Assembly (NCBI RefSeq): GCF_001715975.1
Contig: NZ_MARB01000011.1
Span: forward strand, 1-64,000
Length of the DNA: 64,000 nt
Direction: 5' to 3'
Source: Candidatus Thiodiazotropha endolucinida
GTDB lineage: Bacteria; Pseudomonadota; Gammaproteobacteria; Chromatiales; Chromatiaceae
Shown: one piece after another, positions 17,860 through 26,642 of the stretch
Layout: each line of letters opens with the position of its first letter
Numbering within the stretch: the stretch's first letter is position 1
Notes under the pieces: model-generated
Seen by the model: the letters and a program-made list of their open reading frames with translations, nothing else
The model's database searches: none
Told to the model about the DNA's origin: nothing
Translations under genes and position numbers: made by a program

Positions 17860-19902
17860 ATGCATCGGTGGGAAGCCGCCTTTAAACTGATTCAGGACAA
17901 GGGGCGACAAGAAGACAAGAGTGAAATCGAACAAATTGTTGCGAGTTTTCACGATATTGTCGGGTATGATCGAGGTCCAGGCCCCATTTTTTTCAATGGA
18001 GAACTGATTTTCGAAAGGGATAAACTCAAGACTAAAAAAAACAATACACTATTCGCAAAAAACACATTCTATTATGCAGATAAACAACGCTGGGTAACGC
18101 CGTTTTGCTATCGTTACAAGGAAGGAGATTTTGGTTGTTTTGTAGTCGATTTTGTTAAGTTATCCCGATCCCTGGATGAAATAACTTCAAAACGCGGTAT
18201 GATCCACGTTATTGCTACGCTGGATTATTGGGTAATGTATAACAGCCTTGTCACCACCAACAAAAATGTGCAGTGGTATGGTGAAAACCTGAAATCCAGT
18301 GCGCTAAATAATCTCCTTCAACGACACTCCAGGTCTGTTAAAGAGAGCATAGGCATATCACTCGATGAGTTGTTTGCGTCCGGGGGAAGTCACATCTATC
18401 AACAGGATGTACGCACTGGCGAACACATGCTGGTTATTATGAGCGGTATGCCCAACTACAATATATTTCTCGGTTCAGGTTACCGCTATTCTGATATCTG
18501 GCAACATTTCCTGGACTATATATACGGTATGGCATTGCTGATACTCGCTTTCAATGTTGTTCTATTTATGTTGTTTAGGCGTTACGACAACTTGAACGAA
18601 AAACACAACAAAGAGCTGGAATACAGGAGTATGCATGACGATCTGACGGGTCTGTTGACCCGGCGGGCATCTGAATCGATTTTCATTGATGAGGAGCCCC
18701 TTCTGGGCTCCCATATCATGGTGGCGTTGAGTATAGATCAATTTCATCTTATTAACGAGCGCTATGGACATAGTGTAGGGGATTCCCTGCTGCGAATCGC
18801 TGCCAGGGATCTTATGGCGCACTGTGGAAGTGGTTGTCATTTGTTAAGGGATAATGGGCCAGATTTTATCTTGATATCCCCTGGGCGCGATGCAGAGAAG
18901 TCCATGAATTGGATTGACGCTTTCACCGAAGCGATGGAGAGACCTAAACAAGTAGAAGACGTTGTGCTCAAATTAACAGTCAATGCTGGAATCTATACAG
19001 CCGATTTATCGGAAATTTCCTATAGAGAAGCTTTGAAAAGGGTTGATTTGGCACTATGGAAAGCGAAAACAGAGCACAGTCGTAGTTATGTCTATACAGA
19101 AATAACGCACCAACAGGTAATCCAGCGCAGTTTAATCAGAGAGCAGCTTGAATATGGAATCGAAAACAGGGAATTTTATGTTGTATATCAACCGCAGATA
19201 GATACACAAACAGGTTTAATCGTAGGTGTGGAAGCATTGGCGCGATGGAATAGTCCTGTGCTGGGTAATATACCGCCCAACCTATTTATTGATATTGCCG
19301 AAGAGTCCGGCATGATTGTCGATCTTGGTGGACTGATTACATTGACGGCGCTTGAGCAAATGGTCGACGTGATGGCTGAAACCAGAGAGGTGTTCGGTTT
19401 ATCAATTAATTTTTCTTTATATCAGTTATTAAATACTGATGTGTTACGGGAACTCGATAGTATGGTTGAAACATCAGGATTTCCCAAACAGCATTTAACA
19501 TTGGAAATTACTGAAAGCATATATGCTGGAGATGTGGAGGTTATCAGGAATATTTTGGATGAATTACATACAAGGAACCATAAGATTTCGCTGGATGATT
19601 TTGGCACGGGTTACTCTTCTCTAAGTATGTTGAGTAAACTGCCTGTGGATGAGGTAAAAATAGACAAGTTGTTCATAGATGGAATTCATCAGTCCGAAGC
19701 AGATAATATGTTGGTCAAAAATATTATAGCTATCGCCAATACGCTTGATATAAAGATTGTTGCGGAAGGTGTTGAGTTTGGGGGACAGGCTGAAATACTG
19801 CGTGAAGACAACTGCCATATTATACAGGGTTATCTTTATTCAAAGCCGTTAAACACAGAGGAACTCAAGCGTTTTATCAACAACAATCGCAAGTCGACTT
19901 GA
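17860..19902 (+). CDS. Membrane sensor with degenerate GGDEF and intact EAL domain (5' frameshift)
   Basis: 680 residues in the intact frame. A periplasmic sensor-like region (about 1-215), a membrane helix (about 220-242), a degenerate GGDEF domain (DDLTGLLTRRAS; signature replaced by NGPDF at 332-336) and a C-terminal EAL domain follow. EAL residues are conserved: EALARW at 458, INFSLYQ, LEITES, LDDFGTGYSS, VKIDKLF, VAEGVE and IQGYLYS, so c-di-GMP phosphodiesterase activity is expected, with the GGDEF acting as GTP sensor or scaffold. The protein as written lacks the first membrane helix found just upstream in another frame, so the gene is either a pseudogene or carries a sequence error. 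Base composition is somewhat AT-richer than neighbouring genes. Confidence 0.88.
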   Translation: MHRWEAAFKLIQDKGRQEDKSEIEQIVASFHDIVGYDRGPGPIFFNGELIFERDKLKTKKNNTLFAKNTFYYADKQRWVTPFCYRYKEGDFGCFVVDFVKLSRSLDEITSKRGMIHVIATLDYWVMYNSLVTTNKNVQWYGENLKSSALNNLLQRHSRSVKESIGISLDELFASGGSHIYQQDVRTGEHMLVIMSGMPNYNIFLGSGYRYSDIWQHFLDYIYGMALLILAFNVVLFMLFRRYDNLNEKHNKELEYRSMHDDLTGLLTRRASESIFIDEEPLLGSHIMVALSIDQFHLINERYGHSVGDSLLRIAARDLMAHCGSGCHLLRDNGPDFILISPGRDAEKSMNWIDAFTEAMERPKQVEDVVLKLTVNAGIYTADLSEISYREALKRVDLALWKAKTEHSRSYVYTEITHQQVIQRSLIREQLEYGIENREFYVVYQPQIDTQTGLIVGVEALARWNSPVLGNIPPNLFIDIAEESGMIVDLGGLITLTALEQMVDVMAETREVFGLSINFSLYQLLNTDVLRELDSMVETSGFPKQHLTLEITESIYAGDVEVIRNILDELHTRNHKISLDDFGTGYSSLSMLSKLPVDEVKIDKLFIDGIHQSEADNMLVKNIIAIANTLDIKIVAEGVEFGGQAEILREDNCHIIQGYLYSKPLNTEELKRFINNNRKST

Positions 19903-19961
19903 TTCGTGTATCATGCCAATAAACACCTGTGCATAATATTTTCTAGGCGTGGCGGAATCCT

Positions 19962-19969
19962 GCTATAGT
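19962..19969 (+). promoter_or_regulatory. Extended -10 promoter for the beta-roll protein
   Basis: TGCTATAGT gives an extended -10 element (TGn plus TATAGT at 19964-19969) about 105 nt before the start at 20074. No good -35 is visible. Confidence 0.4.
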
Positions 19970-20073
19970 GCTTTGTATATTTCATATTAATAATTGGCTC
20001 GGACCCTTGATCTAAAGATGGAAGATGACTGTTTTTCTGTACATGATAACTGGTCAACAAAAGGAGAATCATC

Positions 20074-20700
20074 ATGTTTGGACAAATTCTGTTTCCCGGA
20101 ATCTGGAATCGAATTAGAGAATTGGAAGCGCGTATCGAGGAGCTTGAGTCCTCGCTCGAAGGGTTGTCAACAGGTGGCGTCGGTAGGCTTAACGACTACC
20201 TTTCGTTCCACGATCAGAATGAATGTATAACCGCGCGTTTGACAGGTATCAACCTGCAGATTGTTAACGGTGAGGGCAACACCCAGAGTGTCAACTGTAG
20301 AGGAAATCTTATTCTTGGGTATAACGAACCCACCACGGAAGGGACAGTTGACCGTAGCGGATCGCATAACCTCATATTGGGTATCAGGCACAACTATGCC
20401 AGTTATTGCGGAATCGTCAACGGCGTTGACAATAACCTAACGAGTGAGTACGGCGCCATACTTAACGGCCAGGAATGTTATGCCAACGCAACCCATGTCA
20501 CCATCTGCAGCGGCTATGACCATAAGGGCAATGGATCATACTCAACCATATTGAGCGGTTTCGATAATGGCGGTCTGGGTAGCAGGGCGGTATTTCTGGA
20601 TGGGACGAACAATCGTGCGGAGCACAGCCAAACGATCTTCATCGGAGGCTCCGGAGAGACATCGTCGCACGATGGTGAAATTATTCCAGCGATACCTTAG
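20074..20700 (+). CDS. Coiled-coil plus beta-roll (YadA-head-like) protein without signal peptide
   Basis: 208 residues. AAAGGAG seven to eight bases upstream supports the start. Residues about 10-30 form a short heptad coiled coil (IRELEARIEELESSLEGL). After a linker the protein has a regular 15-residue repeat whose hydrophobic-x-x-Gly core recurs as IVNG, ILNG, ICSG, ILSG, FLDG and FIGG, each followed by Asn/Asp-rich turns, preceded by two less regular LILG turns. This is the pattern of left-handed parallel beta-rolls in trimeric autotransporter heads and some phage tail fibres, and the coiled coil would suit a trimer. There is no Sec signal, anchor or translocator domain, so how or whether it leaves the cell is unknown. 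I do not recognise a named family. It follows the EAL gene by 170 nt. Confidence 0.8.
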   Translation: MFGQILFPGIWNRIRELEARIEELESSLEGLSTGGVGRLNDYLSFHDQNECITARLTGINLQIVNGEGNTQSVNCRGNLILGYNEPTTEGTVDRSGSHNLILGIRHNYASYCGIVNGVDNNLTSEYGAILNGQECYANATHVTICSGYDHKGNGSYSTILSGFDNGGLGSRAVFLDGTNNRAEHSQTIFIGGSGETSSHDGEIIPAIP

Positions 20701-20714
20701 GGCCTGTTAACACT
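20698..20714 (+). repeat. Dispersed end-repeat TAGGGCCTGTTAACACT
   Basis: Identical over 17 nt to the left arm of the hairpin at 46275-46343. It starts at the stop codon of the beta-roll gene. A small hairpin TGCTGC/GCAGCA follows a few bases downstream. No matching right end is visible nearby, so this would be a solo or degraded copy. Confidence 0.6.
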
Positions 20715-20790
20715 GATTTGCTGCACAATATGGCAGCAGCTCGATTGTGGTGAATCACTGGTATCAGGAGATCAACGAGAACTTTGCATC

Positions 20791-21720
20791 TCACTTGGTG
20801 CTGTTTCGTCCGGTATCCGGTATCGCTCCGCTTGGTTGAGCAGTGGCAGGCGCTAACCGGCTCAACATCGCCTCCATTCGGATCAGCCGCTGTTCCATCT
20901 CCTCGGTACGGGCATTGATCCGGTGCACCTCTCCCGCTTCCCCCTCGCCACTGTCACGGGAGAACTGCTCATGCTCCCGCTGCAGGGTCTCCAGGACGAT
21001 GCCGATCATCATGTTCAGAAAGACGAAGGCGACGATGAAGATAAACGAGAGGTAGAAGGACCAGCTCAGGGGGTGCACCGCCATGGTTTCGTACATCACA
21101 TCGGTCCAGTCCTCGAATGTGGCGATGCGGAATAGGGTGAGCATGGCGATGGTGATGTTACCCCAGAGTTCCCTGTTGATCTCGCTGAAGAACATGCTGC
21201 CCATGGCGGCATAGATGTAGAAGATGATGAACATCAGCAGCGATACATAACCCATGCGCGGAATGGCTGAGACGAAGGCGTTCATCAGGATGCGCAGTTC
21301 GGGTATGATGGAGACCAGCCGCAACACGCGGAATACCCGCAGCAGGCGCCCCAGCAATGCGGCTTCGCTATCATCCACCGGGATCAGACTGGCGGTTACA
21401 ATAAGGAAGTCGAAGATATTCCAACCCTTGCTGAAGAAGGCCTTCAGATTCTTTTCCGCCACCATGCGGATGATGATCTCGGTTAGAAAGAAGAGGGTGA
21501 TCCCCACATCCATGATACGCAATACCTGTGCAGCGGCAGCCGGTATGGGGTAGGTCTTGGCGCCGATCATCAGGGCAGAGATGACGATAACCAGGATGAC
21601 AAAGGTTTCGAACAGCTTGTTGGAACGCAGTTGCTCGAACCGGTCGCGCAAGGTCACTGAATTGAGAGTCATGACGAATATCGGGTAAAGGGCTGTAATA
21701 ATGAGGCGCGCATTATACAA
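20791..21720 (-). CDS. Voltage-gated cation channel (BacNaV-like) with acidic filter
   Basis: A single-domain six-helix channel that would act as a tetramer in the inner membrane; 309 residues. The S4 voltage sensor has four arginines at three-residue spacing (GRLLRVFRVLRL, Arg125, 128, 131, 134). The pore helix and filter read LFRIATFEDWTDVM, with filter T201-F-E203-D204-W205-T-D207, and S6 is FVFLNMMIGIVLETL. A C-terminal coiled coil (INARTEEMEQRLIRMEAMLSRL) suits tetramer assembly. Classical bacterial sodium channels have TLESW; the extra Asp at 204 and 207 are the positions made acidic in calcium-selective engineered variants. The true start may be the ATG at 21672, since the first 16 residues are poorly supported and neither start has a clear ribosome binding site. 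Confidence 0.9.
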   Translation of the reverse strand: MYNARLIITALYPIFVMTLNSVTLRDRFEQLRSNKLFETFVILVIVISALMIGAKTYPIPAAAAQVLRIMDVGITLFFLTEIIIRMVAEKNLKAFFSKGWNIFDFLIVTASLIPVDDSEAALLGRLLRVFRVLRLVSIIPELRILMNAFVSAIPRMGYVSLLMFIIFYIYAAMGSMFFSEINRELWGNITIAMLTLFRIATFEDWTDVMYETMAVHPLSWSFYLSFIFIVAFVFLNMMIGIVLETLQREHEQFSRDSGEGEAGEVHRINARTEEMEQRLIRMEAMLSRLAPATAQPSGAIPDTGRNSTK

Positions 21721-21806
21721 ACATCAGATGAAAAAACAGTACAGTGATAGTGTGCGTTTAGTTTAGATATACCGGGGAGAGTTCCCGCATTGGGCCCTCG
21801 GCGGAA

Positions 21807-22169
21807 TCAACGTCCCCAGGTCTTGAAGCGTTTTTTGCAGTATGTCAGCAATTCGGCATAGCTACGGAAGTAGAGTAGGAAGCCGTTTTCCGCCGGGGCA
21901 TCGAGCTCGCACCAGTCGTTATCGTAGTCACGACAGATCTGTGGACGTTGATCGTAGATGCCGCAGGCGCCTCCCGGACCCAGGTGCTCGCAGCTGCCCT
22001 GAAAGAGAAGAAACCAGCCATCCTCGTCCTTGTAGATTTCAACCCCCTGGTGGGAGACTTGCCACAGCAGGTGCTCGAAGTCCGCCTTCGATCTCGGGGC
22101 GACGCCGATGGCCTCCGTGGTGTAGGTACAGCATTTCGAGTTGAGGCAACGACTGCATTTGCCGTCCAT
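21807..22169 (-). CDS. YkgJ-family cysteine cluster protein
   Basis: 120 residues with the CxxCxxxCC pattern at the N-terminus (KCSRCLNSKCC), then GSCEHLGPGGACGIYDQRPQIC and a further Cys in DWCELD, as in the UPF0153/YkgJ family thought to bind zinc or an iron-sulfur cluster. Biochemical role not established for the family. It starts 5 nt after the rhlB stop and is probably co-transcribed with it. Confidence 0.88.
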   Translation of the reverse strand: MDGKCSRCLNSKCCTYTTEAIGVAPRSKADFEHLLWQVSHQGVEIYKDEDGWFLLFQGSCEHLGPGGACGIYDQRPQICRDYDNDWCELDAPAENGFLLYFRSYAELLTYCKKRFKTWGR

Positions 22170-22174
22170 GGGGG

Positions 22175-23536
22175 TTATTCTCTATTGCCGCTTTGCGGCG
22201 GTTTGGGACCGTGACGACGCCGGCGCCGCTTCTTCGGTTTCTCGCCGTCCTTGGGCTTGTGGCTTTTATGGTGATGCCCCTTACCGTGCCCTTTGTGTCC
22301 ATCTTTGCCGCGATGGGGTTGACGCGAGCCCTTTTTGGGATAGACCCTGCTGTTGGGATCGATTTCCGCCAGCAGTGCCGGGTCGACGGTCTGGGTCTGG
22401 ATGGCATGGCCCACAAAGGCCTCGATGTCGGGCAGGGAGAAGGCGTAGGTCTCGCAGGCGAAACTGATGGCATCGCCGCTGGCGCCGGCCCGCGCGGTAC
22501 GGCCGATCCGGTGCACGTAATCCTCGGCATCCTCCGGCAGATCGTAGTTGATCACGTGGGTGACATCCGGGATATGCAGACCGCGGGCCGCCACATCGGT
22601 GGCTACCAGCACCGCCAGCTCACCCTCCTGGAAACGCTTTAACAGACTCAGCCGTTTCTTCTGCGGCACGTCGCCGGAGAGTACGGCAGTGTCGATGCCA
22701 TTGCCCTGGAGGAATCCCCAGACCTTGTCCGCCACCCGCTTGGTATTGACAAAGACGATTGTCCGCGCTTCCGTCATGGTTTGCATAAGACCGACCAGGA
22801 GCGGAATTTTCTCCTCGTTGGCGGTCATGTAACAGGTTTCAGTGATCTTGTCCGCGGTGACCTGCTCCGGTGCAACCTCCACACTTTGCGGGTTGTTCAT
22901 ATGCTCATAGGCGAGCTCGTTCACCCGAAAGGATAGGGTGGCGGAGAAGAGCATGCCGAGTCGTTTTTGGGGCGGAGGACAGCGGCGCATCATGTAGCGG
23001 ATATCCTTGATGAATCCGAGGTCGAACATACGGTCCGCCTCGTCCAGCACCAGCGCCTGGATCGCCTTGAGGTCGTAGATGTGCTGTTTGTAGTAATCGA
23101 TCAATCTACCGGGTGTGCCGATCAGAATATCGACCCCTGCCTCGAGCTGCTTGCGCTGTTTATCGTAGCCTGTGCCGCCGAAGACTGCAGCCGAGGTGAA
23201 ATCGGTATATTTGGTAAGCGCTTGCGCATCGTTGTAGATCTGTACCGCCAGTTCGCGGGTCGGGGCCAGGATCAGGGCACGGGGCTGGTTGGCCCTACGC
23301 TCCTCATGCGCCGGATGCCGCAGTAGATGGTTCAGCGTGGCGATCAGAAAGGCAGCCGTCTTACCGGTACCGGTCTGGGCTTGTCCCGCCAGGTCCTTGC
23401 CGGCAAGGGCGATGGGCAGGCTCTCGGCCTGGATAGGGGTGCAGTATTCGAAGCCGGCCTCACGAATGCCCTGCAAGACGGGATCGGGTAGATCGAAGCT
23501 GTCGAAGCCAATATTGGTAAGGTGTTTATCAGTCAT
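22175..23536 (-). CDS. rhlB: DEAD-box ATP-dependent RNA helicase RhlB
   Basis: 453 residues from the ATG at 23536 ([11 protein letters not shown]), which matches the start of known RhlB; an upstream ATG at 23677 would add 47 unrelated residues. The Q motif [13 protein letters not shown], motif I AQTGTGKT, Ia [24 protein letters not shown], and [12 protein letters not shown] are all present. The C-terminal tail is strongly basic with Lys, His and Arg runs, suitable for RNA binding. RhlB unwinds RNA and works with RNase E in the degradosome; here rng (RNase G) is nearby. ykgJ follows directly. Confidence 0.94.
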   Translation of the reverse strand: MTDKHLTNIGFDSFDLPDPVLQGIREAGFEYCTPIQAESLPIALAGKDLAGQAQTGTGKTAAFLIATLNHLLRHPAHEERRANQPRALILAPTRELAVQIYNDAQALTKYTDFTSAAVFGGTGYDKQRKQLEAGVDILIGTPGRLIDYYKQHIYDLKAIQALVLDEADRMFDLGFIKDIRYMMRRCPPPQKRLGMLFSATLSFRVNELAYEHMNNPQSVEVAPEQVTADKITETCYMTANEEKIPLLVGLMQTMTEARTIVFVNTKRVADKVWGFLQGNGIDTAVLSGDVPQKKRLSLLKRFQEGELAVLVATDVAARGLHIPDVTHVINYDLPEDAEDYVHRIGRTARAGASGDAISFACETYAFSLPDIEAFVGHAIQTQTVDPALLAEIDPNSRVYPKKGSRQPHRGKDGHKGHGKGHHHKSHKPKDGEKPKKRRRRRHGPKPPQSGNRE

Positions 23537-23620
23537 GGCGGGCAAGGATACAGTAAATCGTCCGCAGGCACGATGGCTCCCTGTTCCGCTCATGAGGGAG
23601 AGTGGTTGATTGAATAATTC

Positions 23621-23653
23621 AGTCCGCGAATTAACGCGAATAAACGCAAATAG
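23621..23653 (+). repeat. CGCAAAT-type dispersed repeat, copy 1
   Basis: Pattern AGTCCGCGAAT-TAACGCGAAT-AAACGCAAAT, three related 10-nt blocks in a row. It is about 80 percent identical to the reverse complement of 23841-23872. Confidence 0.6.
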
Positions 23654-23840
23654 ATTAGCAGCGCAGAGTAGAGTCATTTCTGGCTTGTTGGGTACGCCAT
23701 ATTAGCATGTGTGATGACAGAGTTTCTTATACTTATCAGTCGCTTGTGTGGGATGAGGCGGCCTCATTTCTGGTGTGTTGTCAGCAGAATTGAAAACAAC
23801 AAGTCGTCTCGCAACATGCCTGCAAATGGCTCTTCTTGAA

Positions 23841-23872
23841 GATTTGCACTCATTGGCGTTCATTTGCGGACT
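23841..23872 (-). repeat. CGCAAAT-type dispersed repeat, copy 2 (inverted)
   Basis: On the minus strand it reads AGTCCGCAAAT-GAACGCCAAT-GAGTGCAAAT, an inverted partner of 23621-23653. Related sequence occurs at 50936-51036. Confidence 0.6.
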
Positions 23873-23947
23873 AAAATAAGCGACCATTTAACAGTTTCCG
23901 GAGGTTGCACGCCCAAGATGTCGTAGAATCCCGTACAATTCACACCT

Positions 23948-24421
23948 ATGAATATCTATCTGGTATCCGTGGGAAACCGCATGCCACGCTGGGTTACTGA
24001 CGGGTATGAGGAGTATGCACGCCGCTTACCTGCTGAATGTACCTTGCAGCTGATCGAGATCGCACCGGGCCATCGCGGTAAGAACGCCGATATTGCACGG
24101 GCGATGCGCGATGAGGGCGAACGGATGCTCAAGTCGATCCCCAAAGGCTGCAGGGTACTGGCGCTGGATGTCACCGGTAGCGCCTGGAGTACGGAGCGCT
24201 TGTCGGGCAAGCTTGAGCAGTGGATGTCGGATGGCCGCGATATCGCATTGCTGGTGGGTGGACCTGAAGGATTGGCGCATGAGTGTCTGCAACGGGCGGA
24301 TGGACGGTGGTCCTTGTCTCCCCTGACCCTTCCCCACCCCCTGGTCAGAGTGGTGGTGTCCGAGCAGCTGTACCGGGCCTGGAGTATGATACGCAACCAT
24401 CCATACCATCGGGCAGGGTAG
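23948..24421 (+). CDS. rlmH: 23S rRNA (pseudouridine1915-N3)-methyltransferase
   Basis: 157 residues, the normal size of this SPOUT-class enzyme, which methylates pseudouridine 1915 in helix 69 of 23S rRNA using SAM. The knotted SAM site is visible as LLVGGPEGLAHE and LSPLTLPHPLVRVVVSEQLY, and the C-terminal RNHPYHRAG is diagnostic. The upstream region lacks a strong ribosome binding site. It is on the same strand as maf-rng-yhdP. Confidence 0.97.
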   Translation: MNIYLVSVGNRMPRWVTDGYEEYARRLPAECTLQLIEIAPGHRGKNADIARAMRDEGERMLKSIPKGCRVLALDVTGSAWSTERLSGKLEQWMSDGRDIALLVGGPEGLAHECLQRADGRWSLSPLTLPHPLVRVVVSEQLYRAWSMIRNHPYHRAG

Positions 24422-24470
24422 TGGTCTGAAGTGTATGCAACCCCGGTTGCAGAGGGCGGTCGCAATAAAA

Positions 24471-24505
24471 AATCCCGAAATGAACAGCTGCGGCCGTTCG
24501 GGATT
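24471..24505. other. Inverted repeat between rlmH and maf
   Basis: AATCCCGAA at 24471-24479 pairs perfectly with TTCGGGATT at 24497-24505 around a 17-nt loop. An A-run precedes it and no T-run follows on the plus strand, so as a terminator it would only fit minus-strand transcription. Its role is unclear. Confidence 0.45.
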
Positions 24506-24555
24506 AAGATAAAAAGTATAAAAAATTGGATGTCATCAAGAGGAAACTGCCCATT

Positions 24556-25167
24556 ATGAAGGAGAATCCTGTCATCTACCTGGCATCCCGCTCACCTCGC
24601 CGGAGGGCGTTGCTGAACCAGATCGGCATCAGCCACGCCCTGCTCGAGATCGATATTGATGAACAGCAGCGGCCTGATGAAGAGCCGATAGCCTATGTGT
24701 TGCGCCTGGCGAGGGAGAAGGCAGAGGCGGGGGCAGGCCTGGTAGCAGGGGGTGAATCTTTGCCGGTGCTGGCCGCTGACACTAGCGTTGTGATTGAGAA
24801 CAGGGTGCTGGGTAAGCCAATGGACAGAGACCATGGGTTGTGGATGCTGAAACAGTTGTCGGGCAGGACCCATCAGGTCTATACCGCGGTGGCGCTGGAT
24901 TGGCGGGGTATTGAAATGGAGCTAAGTCACAGCGAGGTTAGCTTCAGGGTGCTGAGCGAGGCGGAAATGGCAGCCTATTGGGCTACGGGTGAACCTGCCG
25001 ATAAAGCGGGAGGTTATGCCATCCAGGGGGTTGGGGCGCGCTTTATCGGTATGTTGCATGGGAGTTATTCGGGGGTGATGGGATTGCCTCTGTTCGAGAC
25101 AGCGGAATTACTTAGCCGCAACGGCATCCAATTTGATAATGAAAATAAGAGCGTAATTGATGTATGA
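24556..25167 (+). CDS. maf: Maf-type nucleoside triphosphate pyrophosphatase (dTTP/UTP, YhdE-like)
   Basis: About 203 residues. ASRSPRRRALLNQIG is the Maf phosphate-binding motif, ADTSVV and KPMDRDH are the catalytic and metal segments, and DKAGGYAIQGVGARFI with GSYSGVMGLPLFET matches the YhdE branch that hydrolyses dTTP and UTP rather than the m7GTP branch. The ATG at 24556 gives the usual N-terminus; an ATG ten codons upstream is possible. The stop overlaps the rng start by ATGA. The maf-rng-yhdP order is the same as in Escherichia coli. Confidence 0.93.
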   Translation: MKENPVIYLASRSPRRRALLNQIGISHALLEIDIDEQQRPDEEPIAYVLRLAREKAEAGAGLVAGGESLPVLAADTSVVIENRVLGKPMDRDHGLWMLKQLSGRTHQVYTAVALDWRGIEMELSHSEVSFRVLSEAEMAAYWATGEPADKAGGYAIQGVGARFIGMLHGSYSGVMGLPLFETAELLSRNGIQFDNENKSVIDV

Positions 25168-26618
25168 GTGAAGAGATTCTAATAAATGTGACACCGCCCG
25201 AGACTCGGGTTGCGGTAATCGAGAACGGTGCGGTGCAAGAGGTGATCATCGAACGCTACGGCAAGCGTGGTCTGGTCGGCAATGTCTATAAGGGTAAGGT
25301 ATGCCGGGTGTTGCCCGGTATGCAGGCGGCATTTGTCGATATCGGTCTGGAGCGGGCGGCGTTCCTGCACGTTTCCGATATAGGGGAGACAACCGACAAG
25401 CCCAAGACCGACAACATCCATGAACTGTTGCGCGAAGGAGACTATGTGATTGTGCAGGTGCTGAAGGATCCCATCGGCACAAAGGGCGCCCGCCTGACGA
25501 CCAATATCTCCATACCTTCACGCCATCTGGTGTTTATGCCTTCGCTGGGGAATATGGGCATTTCGCAGCGAATCGAGGCCGAGGATGAGCGCCAGCGCCT
25601 GCGTGAACTGTTGAACCAAGTGGCCGAGGCGGGGGAGATATCCGGTGGCTACATCGCCCGTACCGCGGCCGAGGGAGTCGATGAGCTCTCGTTGCAAGCG
25701 GATATGCGATTCCTGGCGCGTCTCTGGTCGTCGATTCAGGAGAAGAGTAAGTTGCATAATGGTATCGAGTTGATCCATGAAGACCTCTCTCTACCCCTGC
25801 GTTCACTTCGCGACCTGGTCGGTCCCGATGTGGAGAAGGTGCGCATCGATTCCAAGGAGACCCACCAAAAGGCGATCACCTTCGCGCAGAAATTCATCCC
25901 CGATATCAAACAGTTTATCGAGTATTACCCGGGTCAGCGGCCGCTGTTCGATCTGTACGGGGTCGAAGATGAAATTCAGAAGGCCCTGGAACGCAAGGTG
26001 CAGCTCAAATCGGGTGGCCATCTGGTGATCGATCAGACCGAAGCGATGACCACTATCGATGTCAATACCGGGGCCTTCGTAGGCCACAGAAATCTAGAGG
26101 AGACCATATTCAAGACAAACCTGGAGGCGGCGCAAGCCATCTGCCGACAACTGCGTCTGAGAAACCTGGGTGGCATCATTATTATCGATTTTATCGATAT
26201 GCTCGATCCCGAACACCGACGACAGGTATTGCGTGCCCTGGAGAAGTGCCTGGCTCATGATCATGCGCGTACGCAAATCACCGAGGTCTCTTCTCTGGGG
26301 CTGGTGGAGATGACCCGTAAACGCATTCGTGAATCCCTGGAACATGTGCTCTGTGAACCCTGTCCCTGCTGCGGTGGTAGGGGCTCCATGAAAACGGCTG
26401 AGACAACCTGCTACGAGATCTTCAGGGAGATTCTCCGGGAGTCACGCCAATTCGATGTGGAGTCACTGTTGGTGTTGGCATCGCAAGAAGTGATAGACAG
26501 GCTCCTGGACGAGGAATCTACTCATCTGGCGGAGCTGGAGCAGTTTATCGGACATCCAATCAAGCTGCAGGTGGAGATGCTTTACACCCAGGAGCACTAT
26601 GACGTCGTGCTGGTGTGA
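25164..26618 (+). CDS. rng: Ribonuclease G
   Basis: 484 residues, short form of the RNase E/G family without the degradosome scaffold tail. N-terminal MSEEILINVTPPETRVA, an S1 RNA-binding domain (GNVYKGKVCRVLPGMQAAFV), catalytic Asp residues in TTIDVNTGAFVG and IIIIDFIDML, and the zinc-link CEPCPCC are visible. It processes the 5' end of 16S rRNA and degrades some mRNAs. The ATG lies in an ATGA overlap with maf; yhdP follows after 24 nt. Confidence 0.96.
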   Translation: MSEEILINVTPPETRVAVIENGAVQEVIIERYGKRGLVGNVYKGKVCRVLPGMQAAFVDIGLERAAFLHVSDIGETTDKPKTDNIHELLREGDYVIVQVLKDPIGTKGARLTTNISIPSRHLVFMPSLGNMGISQRIEAEDERQRLRELLNQVAEAGEISGGYIARTAAEGVDELSLQADMRFLARLWSSIQEKSKLHNGIELIHEDLSLPLRSLRDLVGPDVEKVRIDSKETHQKAITFAQKFIPDIKQFIEYYPGQRPLFDLYGVEDEIQKALERKVQLKSGGHLVIDQTEAMTTIDVNTGAFVGHRNLEETIFKTNLEAAQAICRQLRLRNLGGIIIIDFIDMLDPEHRRQVLRALEKCLAHDHARTQITEVSSLGLVEMTRKRIRESLEHVLCEPCPCCGGRGSMKTAETTCYEIFREILRESRQFDVESLLVLASQEVIDRLLDEESTHLAELEQFIGHPIKLQVEMLYTQEHYDVVLV

Positions 26619-26642
26619 TATCTGTCACCATCTACCCATCAG

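Larger units (their letters stand above)
23537..23947. other. 411-nt intergenic region between rhlB and rlmH
   Basis: A divergent spacer with no convincing gene. It holds two inverted copies of a CGCAAAT-type repeat (23621-23653 and 23841-23872). Genes rsfS and nadD, which often precede rlmH, are not here. Confidence 0.7.

Noticed and set aside
5394-20700. A dedicated island of c-di-GMP genes
   Set aside because: The three c-di-GMP genes are separated by unrelated housekeeping genes (bioA, cysQ, nudE, yrfG), so clustering may be chance in a genome rich in such enzymes.
24471-24505. Terminator after rlmH
   Set aside because: The hairpin is good but the U-tract would be on the minus strand, where no gene needs ending.
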